In this document: positions 40,336 through 48,092 of the stretch, piece after piece
Position numbering within the stretch: position 1 is the first letter of the stretch
Layout of the letters: every line of letters begins with the position of its first letter
Origin: UMGS1994 sp944386155
Lineage (GTDB): Bacteria; Bacillota; Clostridia; TANB77; CAG-508
Assembly: GCA_963931085.1 (NCBI GenBank)
Contig: OZ006973.1
Coordinates: 558,001-622,000, forward strand
Length of the DNA stretch: 64,000 nucleotides
Direction of reading: 5' to 3'
Position numbers and translations under genes: made by a program
Notes under the pieces: model-generated
Seen by the model: only the letters and a program-made list of their open reading frames with translations
The model's database searches: none
What the model was told of the DNA's origin: nothing

Positions 40336-42069
40336 ATGGAAAAAAGTAAAAAATATTTAGAGAGAATTTATATAGTAATTGCAATACTACTTACATTATT
40401 TATACTTGGAAAAGTTGTAATTGAAAGTTCTATATGTGGTACTAATGATGGGTATTTGCATCTAATTAAAATAATGGGAGTAAATGAGATAATAAAACAA
40501 GGACAATTTCCTCCTATAATAGATGCTGGATTTTGTAATGGGTATGCATTAAATCTTTTTTATAACCCGCTTACAACATATATTTCACTTATATGTGGTT
40601 TAATTGTGAACAATTTTGCGCTTGGAATTAAAATTATGCTAATAATAATGATGTTCGTAGCTATTATATTCATGTATATGTTTTTAAAAAATGTAACTAA
40701 AAAGACTGGAGTAGCAGTTGCAGGTGCAATATTTTATATAACAAATCCATATTATTTGTCTAATATTTATATTAGAGGAGCAATAGGAGAAAGTGCAGCT
40801 CTTACATTTATTCCTTTATTGTTTTTAGGATTATATAATTTATTTAATGGAGATAGAAAAAAGCATTACTTTATAACAATAGCAGCAACAGGACTTATAT
40901 TAACACATAATATTACAACTTTATATGCAGCAATAATATCTTTTATATATGTAATAATTAATTTCAATAAATTAAAAGAAAAAGATATATTAATTAAATT
41001 ATTAATAAATATTTTATTTATAGTTGGATTAACTATATTTTTTATATATCCATTATTACTTCATAGCTTTTCTGGAGAATATGTTATTTTTGACTCAGAT
41101 TTAATGAGAACTAATGGAGAAAGAGTTGCAAGTGGAGTAATTTCATTTAAAGAATTATTTATGGAGATACCAGGACAAGAGGTAATTTTCAGACTAAATA
41201 TAATTCAAGTAGTTTTATTTATTTTATCTATATTTTGTTATAGATTTATTGATAAAAAGGATAGAAAGATTTATTTATCTTTTATAATTTTTGCAATATT
41301 AAGTGTTATATTATGTATGACAAAAAATATTTGGAAATTTACACCAGATATTTTATGCAACATTCAATTTCCATGGAGATTACTTGGATTTTCAGGATTC
41401 TTTATTAGTACTATTGCAGGAATTAATCTATTTATAATATTAAAAAAGATTTTTAAAAATAGAGAAAATGGATTAATATTTGTTATTATTCCAATAGCAC
41501 TTTTATCATTACTCTATGCATATTCATTAGATTACAAAGATTATACTACCAAAAAAGATGATAATGAGTCTATAGAATTTATTAATAATAATATAAATAA
41601 TATAGTATATATGAATATAAATAGAGAGTATATGCCATCAAAAACGTATATAGCTTTATATAAAAATCAAGAGAGGGTAAAAGGAGATAATGTATTTATT
41701 TTAGAAGGAGAAGCTTTAATAGAATCTGAAAACAAGAATGAATTAATATATGATATTAAACTTAGTGATATTAAAGAAAATACAAGTATTGAAGTACCAT
41801 TTTTATATTACAAAGGATATAGTGCATATATTGAAAATGAGAAAAATGGAAGAAAAGAAATAGATGTAAAAGAATCAGATTATGGATTTTTAAAAATAGA
41901 TATACCAAATGAGTATAAAAATGGAATGATAAAAGTAGAGTATAAAACTCCTATTACTTATTATATTGTTTATATTATTTCTTTTGTAACATTAATTGGG
42001 TTTATAATATATATAGTTTTAAATACTGAGAAAAGTAAAAATTATGAGAAAATAAAAGAGATAAAATAA
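40336..42069 (+). CDS. Large GT-C-like membrane protein (PTPS-related domain)
   Basis: 577 residues. About ten membrane segments in the first 390 residues and a C-terminal extracytoplasmic domain followed by a final helix (YIVYIISFVTLIGFIIYIVL). The N-terminal loop with GTNDGYLHLIKIMGVNEIIKQG and the GESAALTFIPL segment resemble the membrane family annotated as 6-pyruvoyl-tetrahydropterin-synthase related, which is glycosyltransferase-like rather than a pterin enzyme. Follows the teichoic cluster after a terminator and probably contributes to surface polymers. Confidence 0.72.
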   Translation: MEKSKKYLERIYIVIAILLTLFILGKVVIESSICGTNDGYLHLIKIMGVNEIIKQGQFPPIIDAGFCNGYALNLFYNPLTTYISLICGLIVNNFALGIKIMLIIMMFVAIIFMYMFLKNVTKKTGVAVAGAIFYITNPYYLSNIYIRGAIGESAALTFIPLLFLGLYNLFNGDRKKHYFITIAATGLILTHNITTLYAAIISFIYVIINFNKLKEKDILIKLLINILFIVGLTIFFIYPLLLHSFSGEYVIFDSDLMRTNGERVASGVISFKELFMEIPGQEVIFRLNIIQVVLFILSIFCYRFIDKKDRKIYLSFIIFAILSVILCMTKNIWKFTPDILCNIQFPWRLLGFSGFFISTIAGINLFIILKKIFKNRENGLIFVIIPIALLSLLYAYSLDYKDYTTKKDDNESIEFINNNINNIVYMNINREYMPSKTYIALYKNQERVKGDNVFILEGEALIESENKNELIYDIKLSDIKENTSIEVPFLYYKGYSAYIENEKNGRKEIDVKESDYGFLKIDIPNEYKNGMIKVEYKTPITYYIVYIISFVTLIGFIIYIVLNTEKSKNYEKIKEIK

Positions 42070-42146
42070 GAAATATCATAAAAAATAATGAATAAAATGA
42101 TTTTAAATAATAAAAATAAATTTAACAAAATAAAATTAAATTAAAA

Positions 42147-42182
42147 ATAAACCAATAGCAATTATAAGCTATTGGTTTATTA
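42147..42182. terminator. Bidirectional terminator
   Basis: AAACCAATAGC and GCTATTGGTTT arms flanked by A-rich and T-rich sides, between convergent genes. Confidence 0.85.
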
Positions 42183-42196
42183 ATTATATACTTTAA

Positions 42197-43648
42197 TTAA
42201 AGTTCTATTTTCTGCCCTTTTTCTTTTGCTTCTAATAATTTATCTATTAATCCACAACATTCTTTTCCTTCATTACAAATTAAATCAGTTACGCAAGTAG
42301 AACCAAGTCCTTTTCCAAGAAGAGGTGATACTTCTTTTATTTGTTTTGCAACTTCTTTTGCAATATTTCTGATTTGCCATTGAGCTTTATTACAACAACG
42401 CATTCTACAAATCCATTGAGCAGTTCTTGCATTTAATGTTGTAATTACATTTAACATTTGACATCCTAGATAAAAATGTACTAAATCTTCTTCTATTACA
42501 CCTTCTGCTTTAAATTCATTTAAAACTTGAATATTTTTATGTACAGCTTCATTATATAATTTTAAAGCTTTTTCATTTGAGAAAATAGTAGCTGGAGTAA
42601 TATAGTTTTCAAAATTCCACATAGGAAGAAACTCTGGTACTAATAAAGAATGCATGCGGTGACGTGTTAAGTGAGTAAGTATAGAAAGTGATATTGGAAT
42701 TTGGAAAGTAAATTGTACTTGCTCAAGCTCACGTCTTTCTTCTTTATGAAGAATAATATTCATTAGTTTTTCTTTAAATTCAGGATCTTTTTTGATACCA
42801 TCTTCTATTATTTTATTTGCAGTATTTGCATCACATTGATAGTGATACATAATTGAACTTTTTATAATCACATCATCAGAATTAGGTGTGTAGCTAATTA
42901 ATTTTGGCTTATCAATTACGTTTATTTTAGGTCTTGCAGATACAGATTCTAAATATTCAAATGGATCTTTAGAATTTGTTTCAGAAGCTTTTTCTAGCTG
43001 ATTATCTATACTTTCTGAAAGATATGGAACATATTCTTTAGTAAGTTTTAAAAGTTCAAGTCCTAAATCTTTTAAATCATTTATTTTGCTAACATCACCA
43101 GAAACAAGGTATACTATTAATTTTTCAAGTTCTCTTGCATCTAATCCCATAATAATATTACTATGATATGAATATGGAAGTACAAATCTTGCATCTTCTA
43201 TATTTATTCCAAGGTCTACTATGTCACCATAAGTATTGAATAAATATTTCATATGATTTATATATTTTTCTTTTAGCTTTTCATTATCTTTATGAGTATT
43301 TAATGATTTATCTCTAAATTCAGGAATATAAAATCCAACATTCCTAAAATCAACTTCACGTCTAGATTTTATAGTAAAAGAAGTAAGTCTATTACCAATT
43401 ATAGTTTGCTCGATAATTGGAGTAACATCACATAATGCAAATACTAAGTAATCATGTTCTATTATTGATTTGTGTCCCATCCCAATAATTCTTTTTACAA
43501 GCTTAATGTTTTTTTCTGTGTCATTACATGTTTCTAAAACTTCTAATACATTACCAGGGTATCTAGATAATTTTCCAGCAGCTGCTACTTTTTTTATTCT
43601 AGAATCTAGTTCGTCTTTAGTATATCCACCTAATAATTCAATTTTCAT
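42197..43648 (-). CDS. thyX: FAD-dependent thymidylate synthase, two-domain form
   Basis: 483 residues, about twice a standard ThyX. ThyX methylates dUMP using methylene-tetrahydrofolate and FAD. The C-terminal half carries the signature-like LTRHRMHSLLVPEF and NARTAQWICRMRCCNKAQWQIR; the N-terminal half carries a weaker copy (LTSFTIKSRREVDF). The build is a tandem of two ThyX-like domains as in other Clostridia. The start at 43648 is preceded by AAGGAGAAAAA. Which half holds the full active site cannot be decided by eye. Confidence 0.88.
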   Translation of the reverse strand: MKIELLGGYTKDELDSRIKKVAAAGKLSRYPGNVLEVLETCNDTEKNIKLVKRIIGMGHKSIIEHDYLVFALCDVTPIIEQTIIGNRLTSFTIKSRREVDFRNVGFYIPEFRDKSLNTHKDNEKLKEKYINHMKYLFNTYGDIVDLGINIEDARFVLPYSYHSNIIMGLDARELEKLIVYLVSGDVSKINDLKDLGLELLKLTKEYVPYLSESIDNQLEKASETNSKDPFEYLESVSARPKINVIDKPKLISYTPNSDDVIIKSSIMYHYQCDANTANKIIEDGIKKDPEFKEKLMNIILHKEERRELEQVQFTFQIPISLSILTHLTRHRMHSLLVPEFLPMWNFENYITPATIFSNEKALKLYNEAVHKNIQVLNEFKAEGVIEEDLVHFYLGCQMLNVITTLNARTAQWICRMRCCNKAQWQIRNIAKEVAKQIKEVSPLLGKGLGSTCVTDLICNEGKECCGLIDKLLEAKEKGQKIEL

Positions 43649-43783
43649 AGTATTTTTCTCCTTAAATTTTATATTAATTGTTTTTTCTATAAAAATTTAT
43701 ATCACAAGAAAATGTATAATTCAAGAACAAAAGAATATAATAAAAATAATTAAAAAAATTTGATAAAAAATTTTAAAAAGGTG

Positions 43784-43812
43784 TTGCAAACAAAAAATAT
43801 ATAATATATAAT
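43784..43812 (+). promoter_or_regulatory. Predicted promoter of the second tRNA-Asn
   Basis: TTGCAA at 43784, 17-base spacer, TATAAT at 43807. Confidence 0.8.
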
Positions 43813-43832
43813 AACTTTGTTGTTAGAAATAT

Positions 43833-43908
43833 TCCTCTTTAGCTCAGTTGGTAGAGCGCTCGGCTGTTAACCGATAGGTCGTTGGTTCGAGTCCAACAAG
43901 AGGAGCCA
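43833..43908 (+). tRNA. tRNA-Asn (GTT), second copy
   Basis: Identical over its full 76 bases to the copy in the rRNA operon, with its own promoter and terminator. Confidence 0.95.
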
Positions 43909-43916
43909 AAAAATGA

Positions 43917-43957
43917 AATCTCGTAACCCTTAATTTATAAGAGTTACGAGGTTTTTG
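43917..43957 (+). terminator. Terminator after the second tRNA-Asn
   Basis: CTCGTAAC and GTTACGAG arms followed by GTTTTTG. Confidence 0.88.
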
Positions 43958-44020
43958 TTTGTGAAATTTAATGCAATAAATGTAGTAGAAATTTTAATTT
44001 ATTTGTTATAATTGTTTAAA

Positions 44021-44047
44021 TATCTAGGATAAATATTATCCTAGATA
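44021..44047. terminator. Inverted repeat at the end of the small minus-strand gene
   Basis: TATCTAGGATAA and TTATCCTAGATA with a three-base loop. T-rich on the plus-strand side; probably a terminator. Confidence 0.6.
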
Positions 44048-44051
44048 ATTT

Positions 44052-44291
44052 TTATATATAAAATTCTAAAAGCAGAAAAAACATAGAAAGTTCAACAGTA
44101 GATCTAATTAAGTTTAATGAAAATATAAAGTCTTTTTTAAACTCATCAGTTTTCGAATAATTTTTAAATCTGATCAAATTCTTCCTTATAATTTTTAAAA
44201 TTTTAATAAATATTTTTTTAAAAAACTTAATTAGTATAAAAAATATTTTTTTTGAATCTTTTAAATCTATGTTTATATTTATATGAAACAT
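44052..44291 (-). CDS. Small basic membrane-associated protein, unknown function
   Basis: 79 residues, rich in Lys, Ile and Phe, with a very hydrophobic C-terminal stretch (STVELSMFFLLLEFYI). A strong AAGGAGGTAAC site stands six bases before the ATG, which makes it more likely real than a chance frame. I recognise no family. It is divergent from a candidate small RNA and the YhcG-like gene; a toxin-like role is possible but unsupported. Confidence 0.5.
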   Translation of the reverse strand: MFHININIDLKDSKKIFFILIKFFKKIFIKILKIIRKNLIRFKNYSKTDEFKKDFIFSLNLIRSTVELSMFFLLLEFYI

Positions 44292-44445
44292 AGAAGTTAC
44301 CTCCTTTCTGGAAAAATAAAAAGCCCCGATTTTGCGAGACTTTCCTTAATATTAATTATAAATTATCATAAAATGGAAAAACAAGGCTGGTTTTTGTACG
44401 GATTTTGTTAAGACAAAATAGTCGAATAATGTCATATGATTTAAG

Positions 44446-44474
44446 TTGAAACATAAAAATAAACAAGATATAAT
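44446..44474 (+). promoter_or_regulatory. Predicted promoter of a small RNA or leader
   Basis: TTGAAA at 44446, 17-base spacer, perfect TATAAT at 44469. Confidence 0.75.
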
Positions 44475-44480
44475 ATTTCA

Positions 44481-44563
44481 TACTACTTAGAAAATTAGAA
44501 TTTAAATCAAGTGAAGATTTAAAAAAATGGTAGTATCCCGGACGAATTCCAGGATTATTTTTT
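44481..44563 (+). ncRNA. Candidate small RNA or attenuator upstream of the YhcG-like gene
   Basis: Follows a good promoter and ends in a terminator-like hairpin (ATCCCGG/CCAGGAT, then TATTTTTT, 44535-44563). A long-range pair ATACTAC (44480-44486) with GTAGTAT (44530-44536) would compete with that hairpin, since they share two bases, the layout of an attenuator. No start codon with a binding site lies inside. Could be an independent sRNA of about 85 bases or the regulated leader of the gene 60 bases on. Confidence 0.5.
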
Positions 44564-44626
44564 GAAAATTAATAAGGTATGAAAAAAATAAATATAAGAA
44601 TGAAAAAAGAAAGAGAGTGATATTGT

Positions 44627-45658
44627 CTGTTAGAAAAAGATTTTAAAGATTTAATATTAAAAGCTAAGAAAGATATCTTAGCAACACGATATGATGTAAT
44701 GCAACATGCAAATAGTGAACTTATAATGTTATATTTTAGATTGGGAAAGATTATCAGTGAAAATGCTAGATACGGAAATCATTTTATTAAGATTTTTTCA
44801 ACTTCCCTTAGGTTAGAATTTCCAAATACAGATGGTTTTTCAGAGAGAAACTTATCGAGAATGAAAAAATTTTACGAAGAATATAAAAATTTATCAAATT
44901 TGCCAACAGCATTGGCAAAATTACCTTGGTCTCATAATATGCTTTTATTAGAAAAAATAAAAGATTTTGAAATAAGAAAATGGTATGCCAACAAATGTTT
45001 AGAAAACGGGTGGTCACATACAGTTTTGGAACATCAAATTGATTCTGGAATTTATGAACGACAAGTATTAGCAGAAAAATTAACAAATTTTAATGAAAAA
45101 TTATCAATAACACAAAGTGAACTTGCAAGAGATGTAATGAAAGACCCATATATTTTTGAATTAGAAGGAATAAAAGATGATTACATAGAAAAAGATATTG
45201 AAAATGCTATGTTAGAGAAAATAAAGAATGTCTTATTGGAATTAGGAAAAGGCTTTAGTTTTGTAGGTAGTCAATATAAAATTTCAACAAAAAGTCAAGA
45301 TTATTATATTGATTTATTATTTTATCATTTGGAATTAAGATGCTATATTGTAGTTGAATTAAAAAATACAGAATTTAAACCTGAATATACAGGACAACTT
45401 AGTTTTTATGTAACTGCTGTTGATGAAATTATAAAAAAGGAATATGATAATCAAACTATAGGATTATTACTATGTAAAGGAAAAGATAAATTATCGGTAG
45501 AATGGTCATTAAAGAGTACTAATGTTCCAATAGGTGTTTCATCATACAAAATTGCAAAAACATTACCAAAAGAAGTTTTAGAAAAATTACCTACTGAAGA
45601 AGAGTTAAACATGTATATTACAGAAGAAAGCCAAATGGGAGAGAATGATAATAATTAG
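44627..45658 (+). CDS. YhcG-type PDDEXK nuclease (DUF1016)
   Basis: About 343 residues if initiated at CTG 44627, or 319 from ATG 44699. N-terminal DUF1016 domain (RLGKIISENARYG, FPNTDGFSERNLSRMKKFY) and C-terminal PDDEXK nuclease-like domain (YYIDLLFYHLELRCYIVVELK). The 24 residues before ATG 44699 (LLEKDFKDLILKAKKDILAT...) fit the family start, and an AGAGAGTGAT site precedes CTG 44627, but the start codon would be unusual. The family is found with restriction-modification and mobile elements; alone here, its function is not known. Confidence 0.82.
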   Translation: MLEKDFKDLILKAKKDILATRYDVMQHANSELIMLYFRLGKIISENARYGNHFIKIFSTSLRLEFPNTDGFSERNLSRMKKFYEEYKNLSNLPTALAKLPWSHNMLLLEKIKDFEIRKWYANKCLENGWSHTVLEHQIDSGIYERQVLAEKLTNFNEKLSITQSELARDVMKDPYIFELEGIKDDYIEKDIENAMLEKIKNVLLELGKGFSFVGSQYKISTKSQDYYIDLLFYHLELRCYIVVELKNTEFKPEYTGQLSFYVTAVDEIIKKEYDNQTIGLLLCKGKDKLSVEWSLKSTNVPIGVSSYKIAKTLPKEVLEKLPTEEELNMYITEESQMGENDNN

Positions 45659-46136
45659 AAGTAATTTAGAAATTTTTTTTAATAAGCAAATATATTGAGT
45701 ATATAATTAATAAAAAAGTTTAAATAAACTAAGTTATGCAAATTTTATTTATATCATATTCTCATCTTTATACACAGTGATTTTATTATTTATTTCTTGT
45801 ATAATTATATATTTGCTTTATCAACTTTAATAAAATAAATAGTATGCTAATTTGGTAATTAGATAGTATGTTAAATTTGGAGATAACAAAGTAAAAACAA
45901 ATAATAATATAAAATAGAAAATAATAGGTGCTTAAAATGAATATTACTATAAACATACATGAAAATTTAGATATTATGTTGTATAATTTAAAGAGAAGAT
46001 AATAAAAATTATTAAATATGATGATGTTTTAAAGTGAAAAGTAGCAATAAGTGCGAAATATAGGAGTATTCATTTAGAGATAAAGAATGGTATATTATAT
46101 GTAAAAATAAAACTTATAAAAGGTAAGGTAAATATT
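45659..46136 (+). other. AT-rich gap, probably decayed sequence
   Basis: 478 bases without a convincing gene. A 21-codon frame at 45937-46002 (MNITINIHENLDIMLYNLKRR) has an AGGTG site and may be the start of a broken gene; nothing continues it in any frame. No terminator with good arms seen after the YhcG-like gene. Confidence 0.5.
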
Positions 46137-46637
46137 ATGGAAAGATTTGAACTTGTTGATAAAAATGGAAATGGAACAGGAAAAATATTATCAAAAGAAG
46201 AACTAAATAATAAAGAAAATATTTTAGAAGGATATTATATGCCTGTAGTTGGAATAGTGATATTAAACGATAATAATGAGGTAATGCTACAAAAAAGAAG
46301 TAGATTTAAAAAGTCTAACCCAGGGAAATGGGGAATATGTGGAGGAAAAATAGACTTAGGAGAAACTGCTTTAGAGGCGGGAATAAGAGAGACTTATGAA
46401 GAAATAGGAATAAAATTTAATAAAGAAGATTTTACAGAAATAAGTAGAACTACTGCTGGAAAAGGCCATTATACTGTTTATTGTATTAGAAATAACGTGG
46501 ATATAGACAAGTGTAAGATTCAAGAAGAAGAGGTAGAATGTTTAAAATATTTTTCAATTAAAGAAATAGAAAATATAGAAAATGAAGGTTTTGAATGGCT
46601 TGATGGATTGAAGAATTTTATAACAAATAAGATATAA
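46137..46637 (+). CDS. Nudix hydrolase
   Basis: 166 residues. The Nudix box GKIDLGETALEAGIRETYEEIG is complete at about residue 71, with the catalytic REtyEE glutamates. N-terminal RFELVDKNGNGTGKIL resembles isopentenyl-diphosphate-isomerase-like or Nudix proteins that act on dinucleotide or diphosphate metabolites; the substrate cannot be told. AAGGTAAGG lies upstream. Downstream ytaF starts within a hairpin after this gene. Confidence 0.9.
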   Translation: MERFELVDKNGNGTGKILSKEELNNKENILEGYYMPVVGIVILNDNNEVMLQKRSRFKKSNPGKWGICGGKIDLGETALEAGIRETYEEIGIKFNKEDFTEISRTTAGKGHYTVYCIRNNVDIDKCKIQEEEVECLKYFSIKEIENIENEGFEWLDGLKNFITNKI

Positions 46638-46652
46638 TTTTATTTTATCAAT

Positions 46653-46690
46653 AAAGCACTTTTATACATATTATGTATAGAGGTGCTTTT
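46653..46690 (+). promoter_or_regulatory. Hairpin covering the ytaF ribosome-binding site
   Basis: Arms AAAGCAC...TATACATA and TATGTATA...GTGCTTT with a few mismatches. The 3' arm contains the GAGGTG binding site of ytaF. It could terminate the Nudix transcript (only four T follow) or gate translation of ytaF. Confidence 0.6.
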
Positions 46691-46693
46691 AAA

Positions 46694-47275
46694 ATGGATT
46701 TTACTTTACTTGCTATTTCTGTAAGTATAGACGCTCTTGGAATAGGACTATCTTATGGGATGAGAAAATCAAAAATTTCTTTGATACTAAATATGCTTAT
46801 TGGTTTTATTGTATTTAGTATGTGCTTAATAGGATTTTTAATTGGAAATGTTTTATCTATGTTTTTTAATGATTTTATATTAACATTACTGGGTAGTTTC
46901 TTATTATTAATGCTTGGAAGTCAAATTGTAATAAAAGAAATAATAAAACATAAAGAGGTAAAAAGAAGAAAAAATATTAAGTGCGAAGAAAATAAAATAT
47001 ATAATTTAGATGAGATAACTTTTAAAGATGCAATTATGCTTGCTATGGCTATATCTATGGATGCAATGGCTGCTGGAATTAGTGCAAGTTTAATTGGTAT
47101 AAAAACAATGTTTTTTCCAATATTAGTAATGGTAGCACATGTAATATTTTTAAATTTGGGAATGTTTTTTGGAAAAAATGTTAAAAATATTTCAAATATT
47201 CCACAAAATTTATGGAGTATAATATCTGGAATTTTATTAATTTTAATTGCTAGTGTAAAATTATTAAATGGGTGA
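46694..47275 (+). CDS. ytaF: Sporulation membrane protein YtaF (MntP-like)
   Basis: 193 residues from the ATG at 46694 after AGAGGTG. Six membrane helices in two repeats, each with the family SIDALG (SVSIDALGIGLSYGM) or SMDAMAAGISASL motif, as in MntP-type manganese exporters and YtaF. A basic loop (KHKEVKRRKNIKCEEN) joins the halves. YtaF is annotated as a sporulation membrane protein; transported ion is not established. Confidence 0.88.
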   Translation: MDFTLLAISVSIDALGIGLSYGMRKSKISLILNMLIGFIVFSMCLIGFLIGNVLSMFFNDFILTLLGSFLLLMLGSQIVIKEIIKHKEVKRRKNIKCEENKIYNLDEITFKDAIMLAMAISMDAMAAGISASLIGIKTMFFPILVMVAHVIFLNLGMFFGKNVKNISNIPQNLWSIISGILLILIASVKLLNG

Positions 47276-47278
47276 AAA

Positions 47279-47335
47279 ATAAAAAGAATGATTTAATGTA
47301 TTTTTATAATTAGTACATATTTATCATTCTTTTTG
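47279..47335. terminator. Bidirectional terminator between ytaF and the DUF1836 gene
   Basis: AAAAAGAATGAT and ATCATTCTTTTT arms with a 30-base loop. Confidence 0.7.
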
Positions 47336-47377
47336 CTATTTGTTTATTTATTTTAATTTTTATTTTTATAATATAAA

Positions 47378-47953
47378 TTATTTGTTAAAGAAAGTTTTTT
47401 CAACATAAATTTTATAAGCTACAGATTGTATAACATTTTGAAGTAATATTTGTTCTTTTATATTAGTGCTTGGAAATTCTATACGTTTGTTTTTAAATAT
47501 AGATTTTAATGCGTATTCAAATAAAGTACAGAATTTATTATAAGAACTGTCTATTTTAAATTTATTAATACCAACATCAATTAAATCAGAAATATTACTT
47601 ATACTATAAACAGCTTTTAAAGAACAAATTACAAAAAGACATGCAATATGTTCTCTGTTATATTTTTTCTTTTCAGGTGGTTTTATAATACCTTGTTTTA
47701 CATAGTTATTAATCATTGTTTTAGTAATTAAAATAGAATCATCCTCATTTCCAAGGTAAGGTAATAAAAACTTATCAATTAAAGTTACTACTTGATCTAA
47801 ATATAAATCTATACTAGGAAGTTCTTCCCATCTTGGAATATGTAATGTTTGTATTTTTTCTGCATAAATGTCACTTTGAAATTCTATAATTTTTTCATTT
47901 AAATTATTATTTTTTTCATATTTTTTTATATCTTTTTCTGCGTTTTTACTCAT
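47378..47953 (-). CDS. DUF1836 protein, probable DNA-binding regulator
   Basis: 191 residues. LPSIDLYLDQVVTLIDKFL, then LITKTMINNYVKQGIIKPPEKKKYNREHIACL (residues about 82-113) and a helical C-terminus fit the DUF1836 family of Firmicutes, whose middle region looks like a MerR-type helix-turn-helix. The start at 47953 follows TAGGAGTG. It is divergent from the acyl-CoA ligase gene and might control it. Effector unknown. Confidence 0.8.
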   Translation of the reverse strand: MSKNAEKDIKKYEKNNNLNEKIIEFQSDIYAEKIQTLHIPRWEELPSIDLYLDQVVTLIDKFLLPYLGNEDDSILITKTMINNYVKQGIIKPPEKKKYNREHIACLFVICSLKAVYSISNISDLIDVGINKFKIDSSYNKFCTLFEYALKSIFKNKRIEFPSTNIKEQILLQNVIQSVAYKIYVEKTFFNK

Positions 47954-47976
47954 ATTTAAACACTCCTAACATATTT

Positions 47977-48005
47977 ATATTACCACATGGTCGGTATGTA
48001 GTCAA
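47977..48005 (-). promoter_or_regulatory. Predicted promoter of the DUF1836 gene
   Basis: On the minus strand: TTGACT (48005-48000), 17-base spacer, TAATAT (47982-47977). The spacer contains ACATACCGACCATGT, an ACAT...ATGT dyad that could be an operator. Confidence 0.65.
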
Positions 48006-48009
48006 TTAT

Positions 48010-48038
48010 TTGACATGATTAATATTATATGCTAATCT
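48010..48038 (+). promoter_or_regulatory. Predicted promoter of the acyl-CoA ligase gene
   Basis: TTGACA at 48010, 17-base spacer, TAATCT at 48033. The -35 elements of this and the divergent promoter are only four bases apart. Confidence 0.65.
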
Positions 48039-48092
48039 AGTAATGAAAACTAGATGAAAAGTTTTGAAATATAAAAACGAGAGGTAATAATT

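Noticed and set aside
43784..45658. A CRISPR array or toxin-antitoxin operon in the AT-rich stretch
   Set aside because: No spaced direct repeats occur and the small protein has no recognisable toxin or antitoxin features.
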